64,000 bases of DNA. Source: Alphaproteobacteria bacterium. GTDB lineage: Bacteria > Pseudomonadota > Alphaproteobacteria > Bin95. The stretch spans positions 186,001 through 250,000 of the forward strand of contig JACKII010000001.1 in assembly GCA_020638555.1 (NCBI GenBank), in the 5' to 3' direction. Shown here in pieces: positions 55,230 through 64,000 of the stretch (position 1 is its first letter; each line of letters starts with the position of its first letter). The translations under genes were made by a program, and so were the position numbers. Below the pieces are notes generated by a model. It was given only the letters and a program-made list of their open reading frames with translations. It had not been told where the DNA came from and made no database searches.

Positions 55230-56521
55230 TGCGCCGCGCCTTCGTCAACGCCCGCCTGCTCGACCCCGCCACCGGCCTCGACCGCAAGGGCGGCCTGCTG
55301 GTCCTGGGCGAGCACATTGCCGATCTCGGCCCGCATATCCGCCCGGACCAGCTGGCGCCCGACATCGAATGGGTCGACTGCGGCGGCCATTGCCTCGCCC
55401 CCGGCCTGGTCGACATGCGCACCCAGTTCCGCGAGCCCGGTCAGGAGCACAAGGAGACCATCGACAGCGTCTCGCGCGCGGCGGCCTCCGGCGGCATCAC
55501 CGCCATGGTCGGCCTGCCGAACACGGACCCGGTGATCGACGACGTGGCCGTGGTCGAGTTCGTCGCCCGCCGCGCCCGCGAGGTGAAGCTGGTCAAGGTT
55601 TTCGTCTATGGCGCCGTCACCAAGGGGCTGGCCGGCAAGACCCTGACCGAAATGGGCCTGCTGCGCGAGGCCGGGGCGCTGGCCTTTACCGACGGGTGCA
55701 AGGCGGTGCGTGATGCCCAGGTGATGCGGAACGCGCTCTCCTACGCCCGCGGTTTCGACGCCCTGATCATCCAGCACCCGGAAGATCCGGATCTGGCCGA
55801 CGGCGGCCACATGAACGAGGGCGAACTGGCAACCCGGCTGGGCCTTGCCGGCATCCCGACCGCGGCCGAGTCCATCCTGCTGGAACGCGACCGGCGGCTG
55901 GTGGCGCTGACCCGCGGGCGCTATCACGCCGCCCATGTCTCCAGCGCCGAAGGGTTGGAGATCGTGCGCCGGGCCAAGGCGGAAGGGCTGCGCTTCACCG
56001 CCGACACCGCGCCCCCCTATTTCGCCCTGAACGAGTTGGAGGTGGAGGACTACCGCACTTTCGCCAAGGTCTCGCCGCCGCTTCGGGCCGAGCCGGACCG
56101 GCTGGCGGTGGTGCAGGCGCTGAAAGACGGCACCATCGACGTCATCGCTTCCGACCACGCGCCGCACGACCAGGAATCGAAGCGCATCCCCTTCGCCCAG
56201 GCCGAGCCCGGCATGGTCGGGGTCGAGACGCTGCTGCCGCTGGCCCTCGAACTCTACCACGACGGCATGCTGTCGCTGCTGGACCTGCTGCACAAGATGA
56301 CCGTGGCGCCGGCGCGTCTGCTGGGGCTCGATCTTGGCACTCTGGCTGTGGGCAAACCGGCGGATCTGGTGCTGTTCGACCTGGAAAAGCCCTGGCGTCT
56401 GAACGTGAAGGGCGGCGTCGGCAAGTCGAAAAACGCGCCCTATGACGGGCGCCCGGTGCAGGGGCAGGTGCGTATGACCGTGGTCGACGGCCGCATCGTC
56501 TATCAGGCGGCGGAAACATAA
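55229..56521 (+). CDS. pyrC: dihydroorotase-like subunit lacking the metal-binding HxH
   Basis: 430 residues of the amidohydrolase fold. The expected LVDMHVHLREPG reads GLVDMRTQFREPG: both metal His are replaced by Arg and Gln. The ATPHH stretch reads TADTAPPYFAL. Remaining marks are present: NTDPV, HPEDPDLA, HVSSAEG, PPLRAEPD, ASDHAPHDQ. This matches the inactive PyrC' type that stabilises PyrB in pseudomonads, so a second, active dihydroorotase should exist elsewhere. Overlaps pyrB, and plsY follows at 11 bases. Confidence 0.92.
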   Translation: MRRAFVNARLLDPATGLDRKGGLLVLGEHIADLGPHIRPDQLAPDIEWVDCGGHCLAPGLVDMRTQFREPGQEHKETIDSVSRAAASGGITAMVGLPNTDPVIDDVAVVEFVARRAREVKLVKVFVYGAVTKGLAGKTLTEMGLLREAGALAFTDGCKAVRDAQVMRNALSYARGFDALIIQHPEDPDLADGGHMNEGELATRLGLAGIPTAAESILLERDRRLVALTRGRYHAAHVSSAEGLEIVRRAKAEGLRFTADTAPPYFALNELEVEDYRTFAKVSPPLRAEPDRLAVVQALKDGTIDVIASDHAPHDQESKRIPFAQAEPGMVGVETLLPLALELYHDGMLSLLDLLHKMTVAPARLLGLDLGTLAVGKPADLVLFDLEKPWRLNVKGGVGKSKNAPYDGRPVQGQVRMTVVDGRIVYQAAET

Positions 56522-56531
56522 GGGGGCGGCC

Positions 56532-57146
56532 ATGCCCGATCTGCTGGGCGGTGTTTCCTACCAATGGCCCTTTTATGCCGGGCTGCTGCTGGCCTATCTG
56601 GTCGGCTCGATCCCGTTCGGGCTGGTGCTGACGCGTCTGGCCGGCCTTGGCGATATTCGACACATCGGCTCCGGCAATATCGGTGCCACCAACGTGCTGC
56701 GCACCGGCAACAAGCCGCTGGCGCTCGCCGTGCTCTTGCTGGACGGGGGCAAGGGCGCAGCCGCGGTCATCGCCGCCTGGCGCTTCGGCCCGGACATGGC
56801 GGTGTTCGCCGCTGCCGGTGCGGTGCTGGGCCATTGCTTCCCCGTCTGGCTGCGCTTCAAGGGTGGCAAGGGCATGGCCACCACGCTGGGTTCGCTGCTG
56901 GCGCTGGACCTGGTGGTTGGGGCGATTGCCTGTGCCACCTGGCTCGTGGTCGCCGTGCTGTTCCGCATCTCGTCGCTGGCAACGCTGTTGGCCGTGGTGG
57001 CGGCGCCGGTCGCGGCCCATTTCCTCAGCGATCCGGGGATTCGCAACGTGGCCGCGTTCATTGCCCTGGTGGTGATCGCTCGCCACCACGCCAATATCCG
57101 CCGCCTTCTGAAGGGCGAGGAACCGCGGATCGGCAAGAGAAAATGA
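56532..57146 (+). CDS. plsY: glycerol-3-phosphate acyltransferase PlsY
   Basis: Inner-membrane enzyme using acyl-phosphate to acylate glycerol-3-phosphate, the first committed phospholipid step. 204 residues with five or so spans. Signature motifs: LVGSIPFGLVLTRLAG, GSGNIGATNVLRTGNK, DGGKGAAAVIAA, GHCFPVWLRFKGGKGMATTLG, and ALVVIARHHANIRRLLKGEE at the C-terminus. Eleven bases after pyrC, so part of the same transcript. Confidence 0.95.
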   Translation: MPDLLGGVSYQWPFYAGLLLAYLVGSIPFGLVLTRLAGLGDIRHIGSGNIGATNVLRTGNKPLALAVLLLDGGKGAAAVIAAWRFGPDMAVFAAAGAVLGHCFPVWLRFKGGKGMATTLGSLLALDLVVGAIACATWLVVAVLFRISSLATLLAVVAAPVAAHFLSDPGIRNVAAFIALVVIARHHANIRRLLKGEEPRIGKRK

Positions 57147-57232
57147 GGGTTCTCCCTTGGCATTAGGGCTTCGTTAACCCCTCCGAAGGGATCGTAACCG
57201 CCAGAGCCGGCCGGTAATCTTTGGCGGCCGGG

Positions 57233-57246
57233 GGAGGGTTCCGATT
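57233..57246 (+). promoter_or_regulatory. strong SD with ATT start codon of dprA
   Basis: GGAGGG (57233-57238) is followed by TTCCG and ATT (57244-57246). No ATG, GTG or TTG exists in frame between the upstream stop TAA (57175) and the GTG at 57358, while DprA homology extends through that whole stretch. ATT is known as a rare start (infC). Confidence 0.6.
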
Positions 57247-58368
57247 CTCGATCATATCACCGACCCGGACGAACGGCGGGCGCGCCTGCAACTGGCCCGC
57301 AGCCACGGCATCGGCCCGCGCCGCTTTCAGAGCCTGATCGAGCGCTTCGGCTCGGCCGTGGAAGCGCTGAAACGCACCGCCTATATCCGCAAGCGGCTGG
57401 GCGACGCCTGGGCGCCGGCGTCCCTGGATCGGGTGCTGGTCGAGGCCAAGGCGCTGAAGGCGATGGACGGGCGCTTCCTGCTGCTGGGCGACCCGGACTA
57501 TCCGCCGCTGCTGGCCCACTCTGCCGCGCCGCCGCCGGTGCTCTCCATTCTGGGCGGGGCGGAGGCGTTGCACCGGCGCGCTGTCGCGATAGTTGGCGCT
57601 CGCAACGCCTCGGCGGCGGGTGTGCGGCTGGCGGAGGAACTGGCCGCGGGCCTGGGCCGGCATGGCATTGTGATCGTCTCCGGGCTGGCGCGCGGTATCG
57701 ACGCGGGCGCCCATCGGGGCGCGCTGGCCAGCGGCACGGTGGCGGTGACCGCCGGCGGCCTCGACAAGCTCTACCCGGCCGAGCACGCGCAACTGGCCGC
57801 AGCGATCCGGGAGACCGGCGCCGTGGTCAGCGAAATGCCGCTTGGCACCGAAACGCGGGCGGAGCTCTTTCCCCGCCGCAACCGAATCGTCGCGGGCCTC
57901 TCCGTCGGCGTGGTCGTGGTGGAGGCCGCGCCGCGCTCCGGCTCTTTGATTACGGCCCGTTATGCGCTGGAAGAAGGGCGCGAACTGTGCGCCGTGCCCG
58001 GCTCGCCCCTCGATCCGCGCGCGGCCGGTCCGAACCAGTTGCTGCGCGCAGGCGCCACCTTCGTCGAGACGGCGGAGGACGTGCTCGCGGCCCTGCCGGC
58101 GATGGCGGCGGCCGCCGAACGGCCACCGCTCTATGGCTATGCGGACCGCCTGCCGAACCACCTGCGGGAAAGCGATGACGGCCCCCTTGACCGCGAGGAC
58201 GATCACACCCAGCGGCTGCTGGAAGCGCTGGGCGCCACGCCCGTCACCGTTGACGAACTCTGCCGGCGGTGTCACTTGTCCAGCATTGAGGTGGCGCGTC
58301 TCCTCGCAGAACTGGAACTGGACGGTCGGTTGGAACGCCATCCCGGCCAATACGTTTCGCTGCGTTGA
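57244..58368 (+). CDS. dprA: DNA-processing protein DprA (rare ATT start proposed)
   Basis: Loads RecA on incoming single-stranded DNA during transformation. Rossmann core AIVGARNASAAGVRLAEELAAGLGR, VIVSGLARGIDAGAHRGAL, AGGLDKLYPAEHAQLA, LPRRNRIVAGLS-like FPRRNRIVAGLSVGVVVVEAAPRSGSLITARYALEEGRE. C-terminal winged-helix-like DML1 region. The N-terminal SAM-like segment reads [42 protein letters not shown], clearly part of the protein but before the first standard start codon (GTG, 57358). ATT at 57244 with GGAGGG gives 374 residues, the normal length. If ATT is wrong, the alternative is a truncated 336-residue form. Confidence 0.87.
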   Translation: MLDHITDPDERRARLQLARSHGIGPRRFQSLIERFGSAVEALKRTAYIRKRLGDAWAPASLDRVLVEAKALKAMDGRFLLLGDPDYPPLLAHSAAPPPVLSILGGAEALHRRAVAIVGARNASAAGVRLAEELAAGLGRHGIVIVSGLARGIDAGAHRGALASGTVAVTAGGLDKLYPAEHAQLAAAIRETGAVVSEMPLGTETRAELFPRRNRIVAGLSVGVVVVEAAPRSGSLITARYALEEGRELCAVPGSPLDPRAAGPNQLLRAGATFVETAEDVLAALPAMAAAAERPPLYGYADRLPNHLRESDDGPLDREDDHTQRLLEALGATPVTVDELCRRCHLSSIEVARLLAELELDGRLERHPGQYVSLR

Positions 58369-58397
58369 GCGGTCCGATCTGGCATTTAGGGTGCGCT

Positions 58398-61133
58398 TTG
58401 AAAGTCGTTGTCGTCGAATCGCCGGCCAAGGCCAAGACCATCAACAAATATCTGGGTAGCGAATATAAGGTGCTGGCCTCCTACGGCCATGTCCGCGATT
58501 TGCCACCGAAAGACGGGTCCGTCCGTCCGGATGAAGATTTCGCCATGGACTGGGACGTGGACCCGGACGGCGATAAACGCATCAAGGAAATCGCGCGGGC
58601 GCTGAAAAGCGCCGACAGTCTGATCCTGGCCACCGACCCCGACCGCGAGGGGGAGGCCATTTCCTGGCACGTGAAGGAAGAACTGGCCCGCCGCCGGGCG
58701 CTGGGCTCGCGCCATGTGGAGCGGGTGGTGTTCCACGAGATCACCAAATCCGCGGTGCTGGATGCCATCGACAATCCGCGCGACCTGAACCAGGAAATGG
58801 TGGAGGCCTATCTGGCCCGGCGGGCGTTGGATTATCTGGTGGGCTTTACCCTGTCCCCGATTCTGTGGCGCAAGCTGCCGGGCTCGCGCTCGGCGGGACG
58901 GGTGCAATCGGTGGCACTGCGGCTGGTCTGCGAGCGCGAGAACGAGATCGAGCGTTTCGTTCCCCAGGAATACTGGTCCATCGAAGCCGCCTGCCTGACG
59001 GCCGCCGGCAAGCCTTTTACGGCCCGGGTCAGTCAGTGGCAGGGCAAGCGGCTGGACCGGCTGGGCATCACGACCAAGGCCATGGCGGACGAGATCGTTG
59101 CCGCGGTCCAGGGCGCCAGTCTGAGTATCGCCAAGGTCGAAAAGCGCCAGGTCCGCCGCAATCCGCCGCCGCCATTTACCACCTCGACGCTGCAGCAGGA
59201 GGCGAGCCGCAAGCTGCGCTTTTCCGCCAGCCAGACCATGCGCATCGCGCAGCGGCTCTATGAGGGCGTGGAGATCGGCGGCGAGACCGCGGGCCTCATC
59301 ACCTATATGCGGACCGACAGCGTCAATCTCTCGAACGAGGCGCTGGGTCAGGCGCGCGACCTGATCCGCGGCCGTTATCCCGCACCCTACCTGCCGGATG
59401 CGCCGCGGCGCTTCCAAAACAAAACCAAGAACGCGCAGGAAGCGCACGAGGCCATCCGCCCGACCGACATGGCCCGCGATCCGTCCAGCCTGCGCGGTGT
59501 GCTGGAGCCGCAACAACTGGCGCTTTACGAACTGGTATGGAAGCGCACGCTGGCCAGCCAGATGGCGAATGCGGTTCTGGACCAGGTCACCGTCGATATC
59601 GAGACCGCCGACCGGCAGGCCGGCCTGCGCGCCGTCGGCACCACGATCCGGTTCGACGGCTTCCTGACCCTCTATCAGGAAGACGTGGACGATCCCACCG
59701 ACGACAAGGATAGCGAAGGTCGCCTGCTGCCGCCGATGGCCGAAGGCGAGGCGGTGAAGGCGGAGACGGTCACGCCGGAACAGCACTTTACCCAGCCGCC
59801 GCCTCGCTTCACCGAGGCGAGCCTGGTGAAGAAGCTGGAGGAACTCGGCATTGGCCGTCCCTCCACCTATGCCAGCATCCTTCAGGTGTTGCAGGATCGG
59901 CAATACGTCACCCTCGACCGCCGTCGCTTCAAGGCGGAGGACCGCGGCCGGCTGGTGACGGCGTTCCTGGAAAACTTCTTCCACCGCTATGTCGAATACG
60001 ACTTCACCGCCGACCTGGAACAGTCGCTGGACGACGTCTCCAACGGCGATCGCGACTGGCGGCAATTGCTGCGCGAGTTCTGGGAAGCCTTTTTCCAGCG
60101 GGTGGAGGAGACCAAGGACCTGACCATCCGCCAGGTCATCGATGTGCTGGACGAGGAACTGGGCCGCCACTTCTTCCCCCCGAACGAGGACGGCACCGAG
60201 CCGCGCGCCTGCCCGGCCTGCGGCGACGGGCGGCTGGGGCTGCGGTTGTCGCGCACCGGCGCGTTCATCGGCTGCTCCAACTATCCGAACTGCGCCTATA
60301 CCCGCCCCCTGGCGGTGCCGGGCGAGGACGACGGCATGGCGCTGCCGAAGGTGCTGGGCGTCGACCCCGACAGCAGCCTGGAGGTCAGCCTGCGCAAGGG
60401 CCCCTATGGCCTCTATGTCCAGCTGGGCGAGGCGAGCGAGGAAAATAAGAAGCCGAAGCGCGCCTCGCTGTTGCGCGGCACGCCGCCGGATTCGGTGGAC
60501 CTCGCCATGGCGCTGGCGCTGCTTTCGCTGCCGCGCGAGGTGGGGCTGCATCCGGAAACCGGCCAGCCGATCACGGCCGCCATTGGCCGCTACGGCCCCT
60601 ATATCGCTCACGACAAGAAATACGTCTCGCTGAAGGGCGACGACGACGTTCTGAGCATCGGCCTGAACCGGGCCGTCACGCTGCTGGCGGAAAGCAAGAG
60701 CGGTGGCAGCGGCGTGTTGCGCGAACTCGGCGAGCACCCGGATGATGGCAAGCCGGTGACCTTGAATCGCGGCCGCTTCGGCCCTTATGTGAAGCATGGC
60801 AGCGTCATGGCCTCGCTGCGCAAGGCCAACGACCCGGACACCATGACCCTGGAAGACGCCCTGGTTCTGGTCGCCGCCAAGGCGGAGCGGGCCGGCAAGG
60901 GCAGCAAGGCCAAGGGCAAGGCCGCCGCCAAGACCGAAGGCGCCGACGCCAAGCCGGCGGCAAAGAAAAAGGCCCCGGCGAAAAAGGCTACGGCGAAAAA
61001 GGCCTCAACCAAAAAGCCCGCGGCCAAGAAGACCACCAAGACCGCCGCGGCGGCCAAGCCGGCGGCCCGGAAAAAGGCGCCGGCCAAGTCGGCCGCACCG
61101 GAAGACACCATCCCGGAAGACAAGGACGCGTGA
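58398..61133 (+). CDS. topA: DNA topoisomerase I
   Basis: Type IA topoisomerase relaxing negative supercoils. 911 residues from TTG at 58398 (MKVVVVESPAKAKTINKYLG), with AGGG upstream; an earlier TTG at 58365 overlaps the dprA stop but adds unhomologous residues. Toprim DPDREGEAISWHVKEEL, active Tyr in GLITYMRTDSVNLS, GIGRPSTYASILQVL, one Cys4 zinc ribbon CPACGDGRLGL/CSNYPNC near residue 620, and a Lys/Ala-rich tail of about 70 residues (KKAPAKKATAKKASTKKPAAKK) as in many actinobacterial and alphaproteobacterial TopA proteins, which aids DNA binding. Confidence 0.96.
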   Translation: MKVVVVESPAKAKTINKYLGSEYKVLASYGHVRDLPPKDGSVRPDEDFAMDWDVDPDGDKRIKEIARALKSADSLILATDPDREGEAISWHVKEELARRRALGSRHVERVVFHEITKSAVLDAIDNPRDLNQEMVEAYLARRALDYLVGFTLSPILWRKLPGSRSAGRVQSVALRLVCERENEIERFVPQEYWSIEAACLTAAGKPFTARVSQWQGKRLDRLGITTKAMADEIVAAVQGASLSIAKVEKRQVRRNPPPPFTTSTLQQEASRKLRFSASQTMRIAQRLYEGVEIGGETAGLITYMRTDSVNLSNEALGQARDLIRGRYPAPYLPDAPRRFQNKTKNAQEAHEAIRPTDMARDPSSLRGVLEPQQLALYELVWKRTLASQMANAVLDQVTVDIETADRQAGLRAVGTTIRFDGFLTLYQEDVDDPTDDKDSEGRLLPPMAEGEAVKAETVTPEQHFTQPPPRFTEASLVKKLEELGIGRPSTYASILQVLQDRQYVTLDRRRFKAEDRGRLVTAFLENFFHRYVEYDFTADLEQSLDDVSNGDRDWRQLLREFWEAFFQRVEETKDLTIRQVIDVLDEELGRHFFPPNEDGTEPRACPACGDGRLGLRLSRTGAFIGCSNYPNCAYTRPLAVPGEDDGMALPKVLGVDPDSSLEVSLRKGPYGLYVQLGEASEENKKPKRASLLRGTPPDSVDLAMALALLSLPREVGLHPETGQPITAAIGRYGPYIAHDKKYVSLKGDDDVLSIGLNRAVTLLAESKSGGSGVLRELGEHPDDGKPVTLNRGRFGPYVKHGSVMASLRKANDPDTMTLEDALVLVAAKAERAGKGSKAKGKAAAKTEGADAKPAAKKKAPAKKATAKKASTKKPAAKKTTKTAAAAKPAARKKAPAKSAAPEDTIPEDKDA

Positions 61134-63343
61134 CAGCACCCAACACCGCCCCGACCCGCGACGAACTGCTGGCCTATCTGCGCGAAAGCGGACGGGTGCT
61201 CGACAAGCGCGATCTGGCCCGCGCCTTCAAGCTGAAGGGCGCGGCGCGGATCGAACTGAAACAACTGCTGCGGGAGTTGGAAGCCGAAGGCCTGATCGAG
61301 CGGGAACACGGCAAGCGGGTCGGCGTGCCCGGCGCCCTGCCCGGCGTCGCCGTGGTCGAGGTGGTGCGTCTGTCCGGCGACGGCGACCTGGTGGCGGTAC
61401 CGCACAACTGGCGCAGCAATGGCCCGCCGCCGGAAATCCTGTTCTACGCTTCCGACCGCGGCACCCGCGATCTGGCCGTCGGCTCACAGGTGCTGGCGCG
61501 GCTGGCAAAGCGGGGCGAGAACAGCTACCGCGCCGAGCCGATCCGACATCTGAAAGCCGGCCCACAGCGCTTCCTGGCGGTGGTGGCCGAGCACGGGGGC
61601 GCCCGTTTTCTGCGCGCCGCCGACAAGCGCGACCGCAACGAATACCGCATCGAGACCGCCACCGGTGAACTGCCGCCGGCCGGCACCATCGTCTGGGCCA
61701 CGGCCAAGCCGGGCCGCCGCTCCGTGCCCGCCGCGCGGATTGCGGAAACCCTGGGTCATTGGGATGAGCCGAACGCCATCAGCGCGCTGGCCATCGCCGA
61801 GCATGACATTCCCTGCGATTTCCCGCCGGAAGCGGTGGCCGAGGCGAAGGCGGCGCGGCCGGTCGATCTGGCCGGCGGGCGCGAGGATCTGCGTCATATC
61901 CCGCTGGTCACCATCGACGGCGCCGACGCCCGCGATTTCGACGACGCCGTCCATGCCGAGCCGCTGCCGGACGGCGGCTGGCGCATCACCGTCGCCATTG
62001 CCGATGTCGCCTGGTATGTGCGTCCGGGTTCGGCCCTGGACCGGGAGGCGGAGAGCCGGGGCAACAGCGTCTACTTCCCCGACCGCGTCGTGCCGATGCT
62101 GCCGGAGGCGCTTTCCAACGACCTCTGCTCGCTGCGTCCCGGCGAGGACCGGGCCTGCATGGCGGCGGTCATGGACTTCGATGCCGACGGCATCAAACGC
62201 GGCCACCGTTTCGTGCGTGGTTTGATGCGCTCGGCCGCCCGCCTGATCTATGAGGAGGTGCAGGCGGCCGTTGATGGCGAACCGAACGACCGCTGCGGCC
62301 CGCTGCTGGAGCCGGTGCTGAAGCCGCTCTACGCCGCCTATGCGGTGCTGGCAAAGGCGCGCGCCCACCGCGGCCCGCTGGAGTTGGAACTGGCGGAATG
62401 GATTGTCGAGATGGACGAGCGCCGCCGGCGCATCCGCTCCGTGACCCAGCGCGAGCGGCTCGACAGCCACCGGCTGATCGAGGATTTCATGATCGCGGCC
62501 AACGTCGCCGCTGCCGAAACCCTGATCGACCGGCAAGCCCCCTGCCTGTTCCGTGTCCACGACAAGCCAGACCCGCTTCGGGTCGAATCGCTGACGGGCG
62601 TACTGTCGGAAATGGGTATCAAGGCCAGCGCGTCGGCCATCACTCGGCCGCGCCAGTTCACTGACCTGGTGCGCAAGGCGGAGGGAACGCCCTTTGCCGC
62701 ACTCGTCTCCGAACTGGTGCTGCGGGCGCAGAGCCAGGCAATCTACCATCCGGAAAATATCGGCCATTTCGGCCTTGCGCTGGCGCGCTACGCCCATTTC
62801 ACCTCGCCGATCCGCCGCTATTCCGACCTGATCGTGCACCGCTCGCTGATCGCCACGCTGGGCCTGGGCGACGGTGGGTTGCCGCAGGAGGAGCACGAGC
62901 GGCTCGACCGGGTGGCCGAGCACATCTCCATGACCGAGCGCCGCGCCGCCGCCGCCGAGCGCCAGGTGCAGGAGCGGTTTGCCGCGGCCTGGATGGCCGA
63001 TCATATCGGCGAGACCTTCGAGGCTCGCATCACCGGCCTGCACAAGGCCGGCGTGTTCGTGCGCATCGATGCGGTCGGGGCCGAAGGCTTGGTGCCGCGC
63101 GCCCTGCTGCCGGACGATTATTGGGAGCACGATCCTGGCCGCCACCTGTTGATCGGGCGCAACACCGGATTGGAATTTCGCCTGGGCGATGCGCTGGAAG
63201 TCATCCTGCGGGAAGCCGAGCCGATCAGCGGCGGCCTGATCTTTGCGGCCGCGGTGGCGGCGCCGGTACGGCGCCCCGGTATGCGGGCACCGGGCAAGCG
63301 GCGCGGCAAAGCCGCGCGACGGGGGCGGCATAGCCCACGCTGA
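61130..63343 (+). CDS. rnr: ribonuclease R
   Basis: Processive 3'-to-5' exoribonuclease degrading structured RNA. 737 residues; GTG overlaps the topA stop (GTGA). Winged-helix RNase_H start (RDELLAYLRESGRVLDKRDLARAF), CSD domains, RNB catalytic core ITIDGADARDFDDAVHAEP with the catalytic Asps, IYHPENIGHFGLALARYAHFTSPIRRYSDLIVHR, and a C-terminal S1 domain (EARITGLHKAGVFVRIDAVGAEGLVP) with a basic tail (GKRRGKAARRGR). Co-transcribed with topA. Confidence 0.95.
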   Translation: MTAPNTAPTRDELLAYLRESGRVLDKRDLARAFKLKGAARIELKQLLRELEAEGLIEREHGKRVGVPGALPGVAVVEVVRLSGDGDLVAVPHNWRSNGPPPEILFYASDRGTRDLAVGSQVLARLAKRGENSYRAEPIRHLKAGPQRFLAVVAEHGGARFLRAADKRDRNEYRIETATGELPPAGTIVWATAKPGRRSVPAARIAETLGHWDEPNAISALAIAEHDIPCDFPPEAVAEAKAARPVDLAGGREDLRHIPLVTIDGADARDFDDAVHAEPLPDGGWRITVAIADVAWYVRPGSALDREAESRGNSVYFPDRVVPMLPEALSNDLCSLRPGEDRACMAAVMDFDADGIKRGHRFVRGLMRSAARLIYEEVQAAVDGEPNDRCGPLLEPVLKPLYAAYAVLAKARAHRGPLELELAEWIVEMDERRRRIRSVTQRERLDSHRLIEDFMIAANVAAAETLIDRQAPCLFRVHDKPDPLRVESLTGVLSEMGIKASASAITRPRQFTDLVRKAEGTPFAALVSELVLRAQSQAIYHPENIGHFGLALARYAHFTSPIRRYSDLIVHRSLIATLGLGDGGLPQEEHERLDRVAEHISMTERRAAAAERQVQERFAAAWMADHIGETFEARITGLHKAGVFVRIDAVGAEGLVPRALLPDDYWEHDPGRHLLIGRNTGLEFRLGDALEVILREAEPISGGLIFAAAVAAPVRRPGMRAPGKRRGKAARRGRHSPR

Positions 63344-63467
63344 ACCTCCCGGTCGCGCCGGCTTTGCGAACGGGTGGTTTCCGTTCACTTTAAGTTTATG
63401 ATGTGCCGCAGAACAAAGGACTGCATTCCGCTGGTCGCCATCAGGCGCCGATGCTACAGTCGCCACC

Positions 63468-64000
63468 ATGCTTCTTGACGCCGTTATTCGCGCACCCGTG
63501 CAGGCCATACGCAGGGGCGTTGCTTGGTGCGCGTTCGCCTTTGGGTTGTTTGCCGTCGTCGCCATCCTGTTGTCGGGTTGTGCGAGCCGGCCGAATATTC
63601 CCTCCGACGCCTATGGGGAGACGACGGCGCAGCGTTTGTTCGCTGATGCGTATGGGCATATCCAGGACCGCTATATCGAGCCGGTGGCGATCGGACCCTT
63701 GGCAATGGCCGGTTTGAAGCAACTTTTGGCGACGCAGAACGATCCAAGCCTGCGGCTGCAGGTCGTCGGCACGAAGGTCGTGTTGATGGCGCAGGGCGCC
63801 AAGCTGGCCGAATTCGCCCGCCCGGATCGGCACGATGCCAAGGGTTGGGCCCGGGTGACGGCGGATGCGATCGAACGGGCCGCCGCAGTGGAGCCGGGAT
63901 TGCGCGCCGAGCCGGCCGAAGCGATCTATCAGGAGGTGTTCGACGGGGCCCTCGCTTTGCTCGACCCGTTTTCGCGCTATGCCAGCGCCGAGGCCGCGGC
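63468..64000 (+). CDS. S41-family peptidase, lipoprotein (C-terminal part outside window)
   Basis: Reading frame from the ATG at 63468 stays open to the window end (177 residues). Residues 1-36 are a lipoprotein signal with the lipobox LSGC (AILLSGCAS), so it is anchored at the cell envelope. The next part has the N-terminal helical domain of C-terminal-processing proteases: DAYGHIQDRYIEPV, then a region before ALLDPFSRYASAEAA, the LDPHSxY motif that precedes the PDZ in this family. The protease domain with the Ser-Lys dyad lies off the edge. Third gene after topA-rnr, a common alphaproteobacterial order. Confidence 0.75.
   Translation, partial: MLLDAVIRAPVQAIRRGVAWCAFAFGLFAVVAILLSGCASRPNIPSDAYGETTAQRLFADAYGHIQDRYIEPVAIGPLAMAGLKQLLATQNDPSLRLQVVGTKVVLMAQGAKLAEFARPDRHDAKGWARVTADAIERAAAVEPGLRAEPAEAIYQEVFDGALALLDPFSRYASAEAA

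Noticed and set aside
58386..60797. Minus-strand frame of 803 codons opposite topA
   Set aside because: Antisense shadow of a well-supported gene; low-complexity composition and no recognised motif.

Overview
The window looks like a chromosomal segment of a GC-rich alphaproteobacterium, probably from a Rhodospirillales-like lineage. This is inferred from gene order and protein style; there is no rRNA in the window to confirm it. Three cores support it: mnmE-mnmG-rsmG-parA-parB (the usual origin-proximal cluster, with a parS site at the mnmE/mnmG junction), gatC-gatA-gatB facing ruvX-AEC transporter-pyrB-pyrC-plsY-dprA-topA-rnr, and a final S41 protease that runs off the right edge. Start codons are a mix of ATG, GTG and TTG, often with a clear purine-rich Shine-Dalgarno (SD) sequence. 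I found no tRNA, rRNA, CRISPR array, transposase, integrase or phage gene.

Layout. 1-5.5 kb: tRNA-uridine modification, 16S methylation and chromosome partition genes. 5.5-7.6 kb: a flavin ferredoxin-NADP reductase, a CBS protein and a small His/Arg-rich exported protein. 7.7-12.1 kb (minus): three tandem family III CoA-transferases plus a PhyH-type dioxygenase, divergent from an orphan membrane histidine kinase. 14-25 kb: acyl-CoA dehydrogenase, GMC oxidoreductase, glutaminase, an MFS exporter, an HpaB-type monooxygenase, a haem-ligand-less bacterioferritin and an epimerase. 24-29 kb: a flavin disulfide oxidoreductase/TVP38 pair, soluble transhydrogenase and MeaB. 29-33 kb (minus): MoxR - thioesterase - MoxR - CoxE-type VWA. 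33-47 kb: a degradative and accessory block with a rearranged CoA-transferase, a cupin, an orphan RutA, three more LLM (luciferase-like) oxidoreductases, an acyl-CoA synthetase, a beta-hydroxyacid dehydrogenase, a hydrolase, PoxB and a PanE-like reductase. 47-64 kb: the housekeeping run from gatB to the S41 protease.

How it fits together. The two ends are conserved housekeeping. The middle is oxidative and acyl-CoA metabolism of an aerobic heterotroph, mostly in one- to four-gene transcription units. A family of GC-rich dyad elements of about 110-130 bp fills most convergent intergenic gaps in the middle and probably acts as transcription ends or structural repeats.

Most notable observations: a CoA-transferase whose halves appear swapped; a membrane-anchored transglutaminase-like gene translationally coupled inside the gatCAB operon; dprA with no ATG/GTG/TTG start but an SD-preceded ATT; an AT-rich island that gives RuvX an acidic tail and carries an orphan ORF; a 21-bp perfect inverted repeat with a Fur-like core ahead of a small ORF; and an alpha-type pyrC that lacks the metal-binding HxH. 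None of these is a complete new defence or mobile system. I see no convincing evidence of one here.
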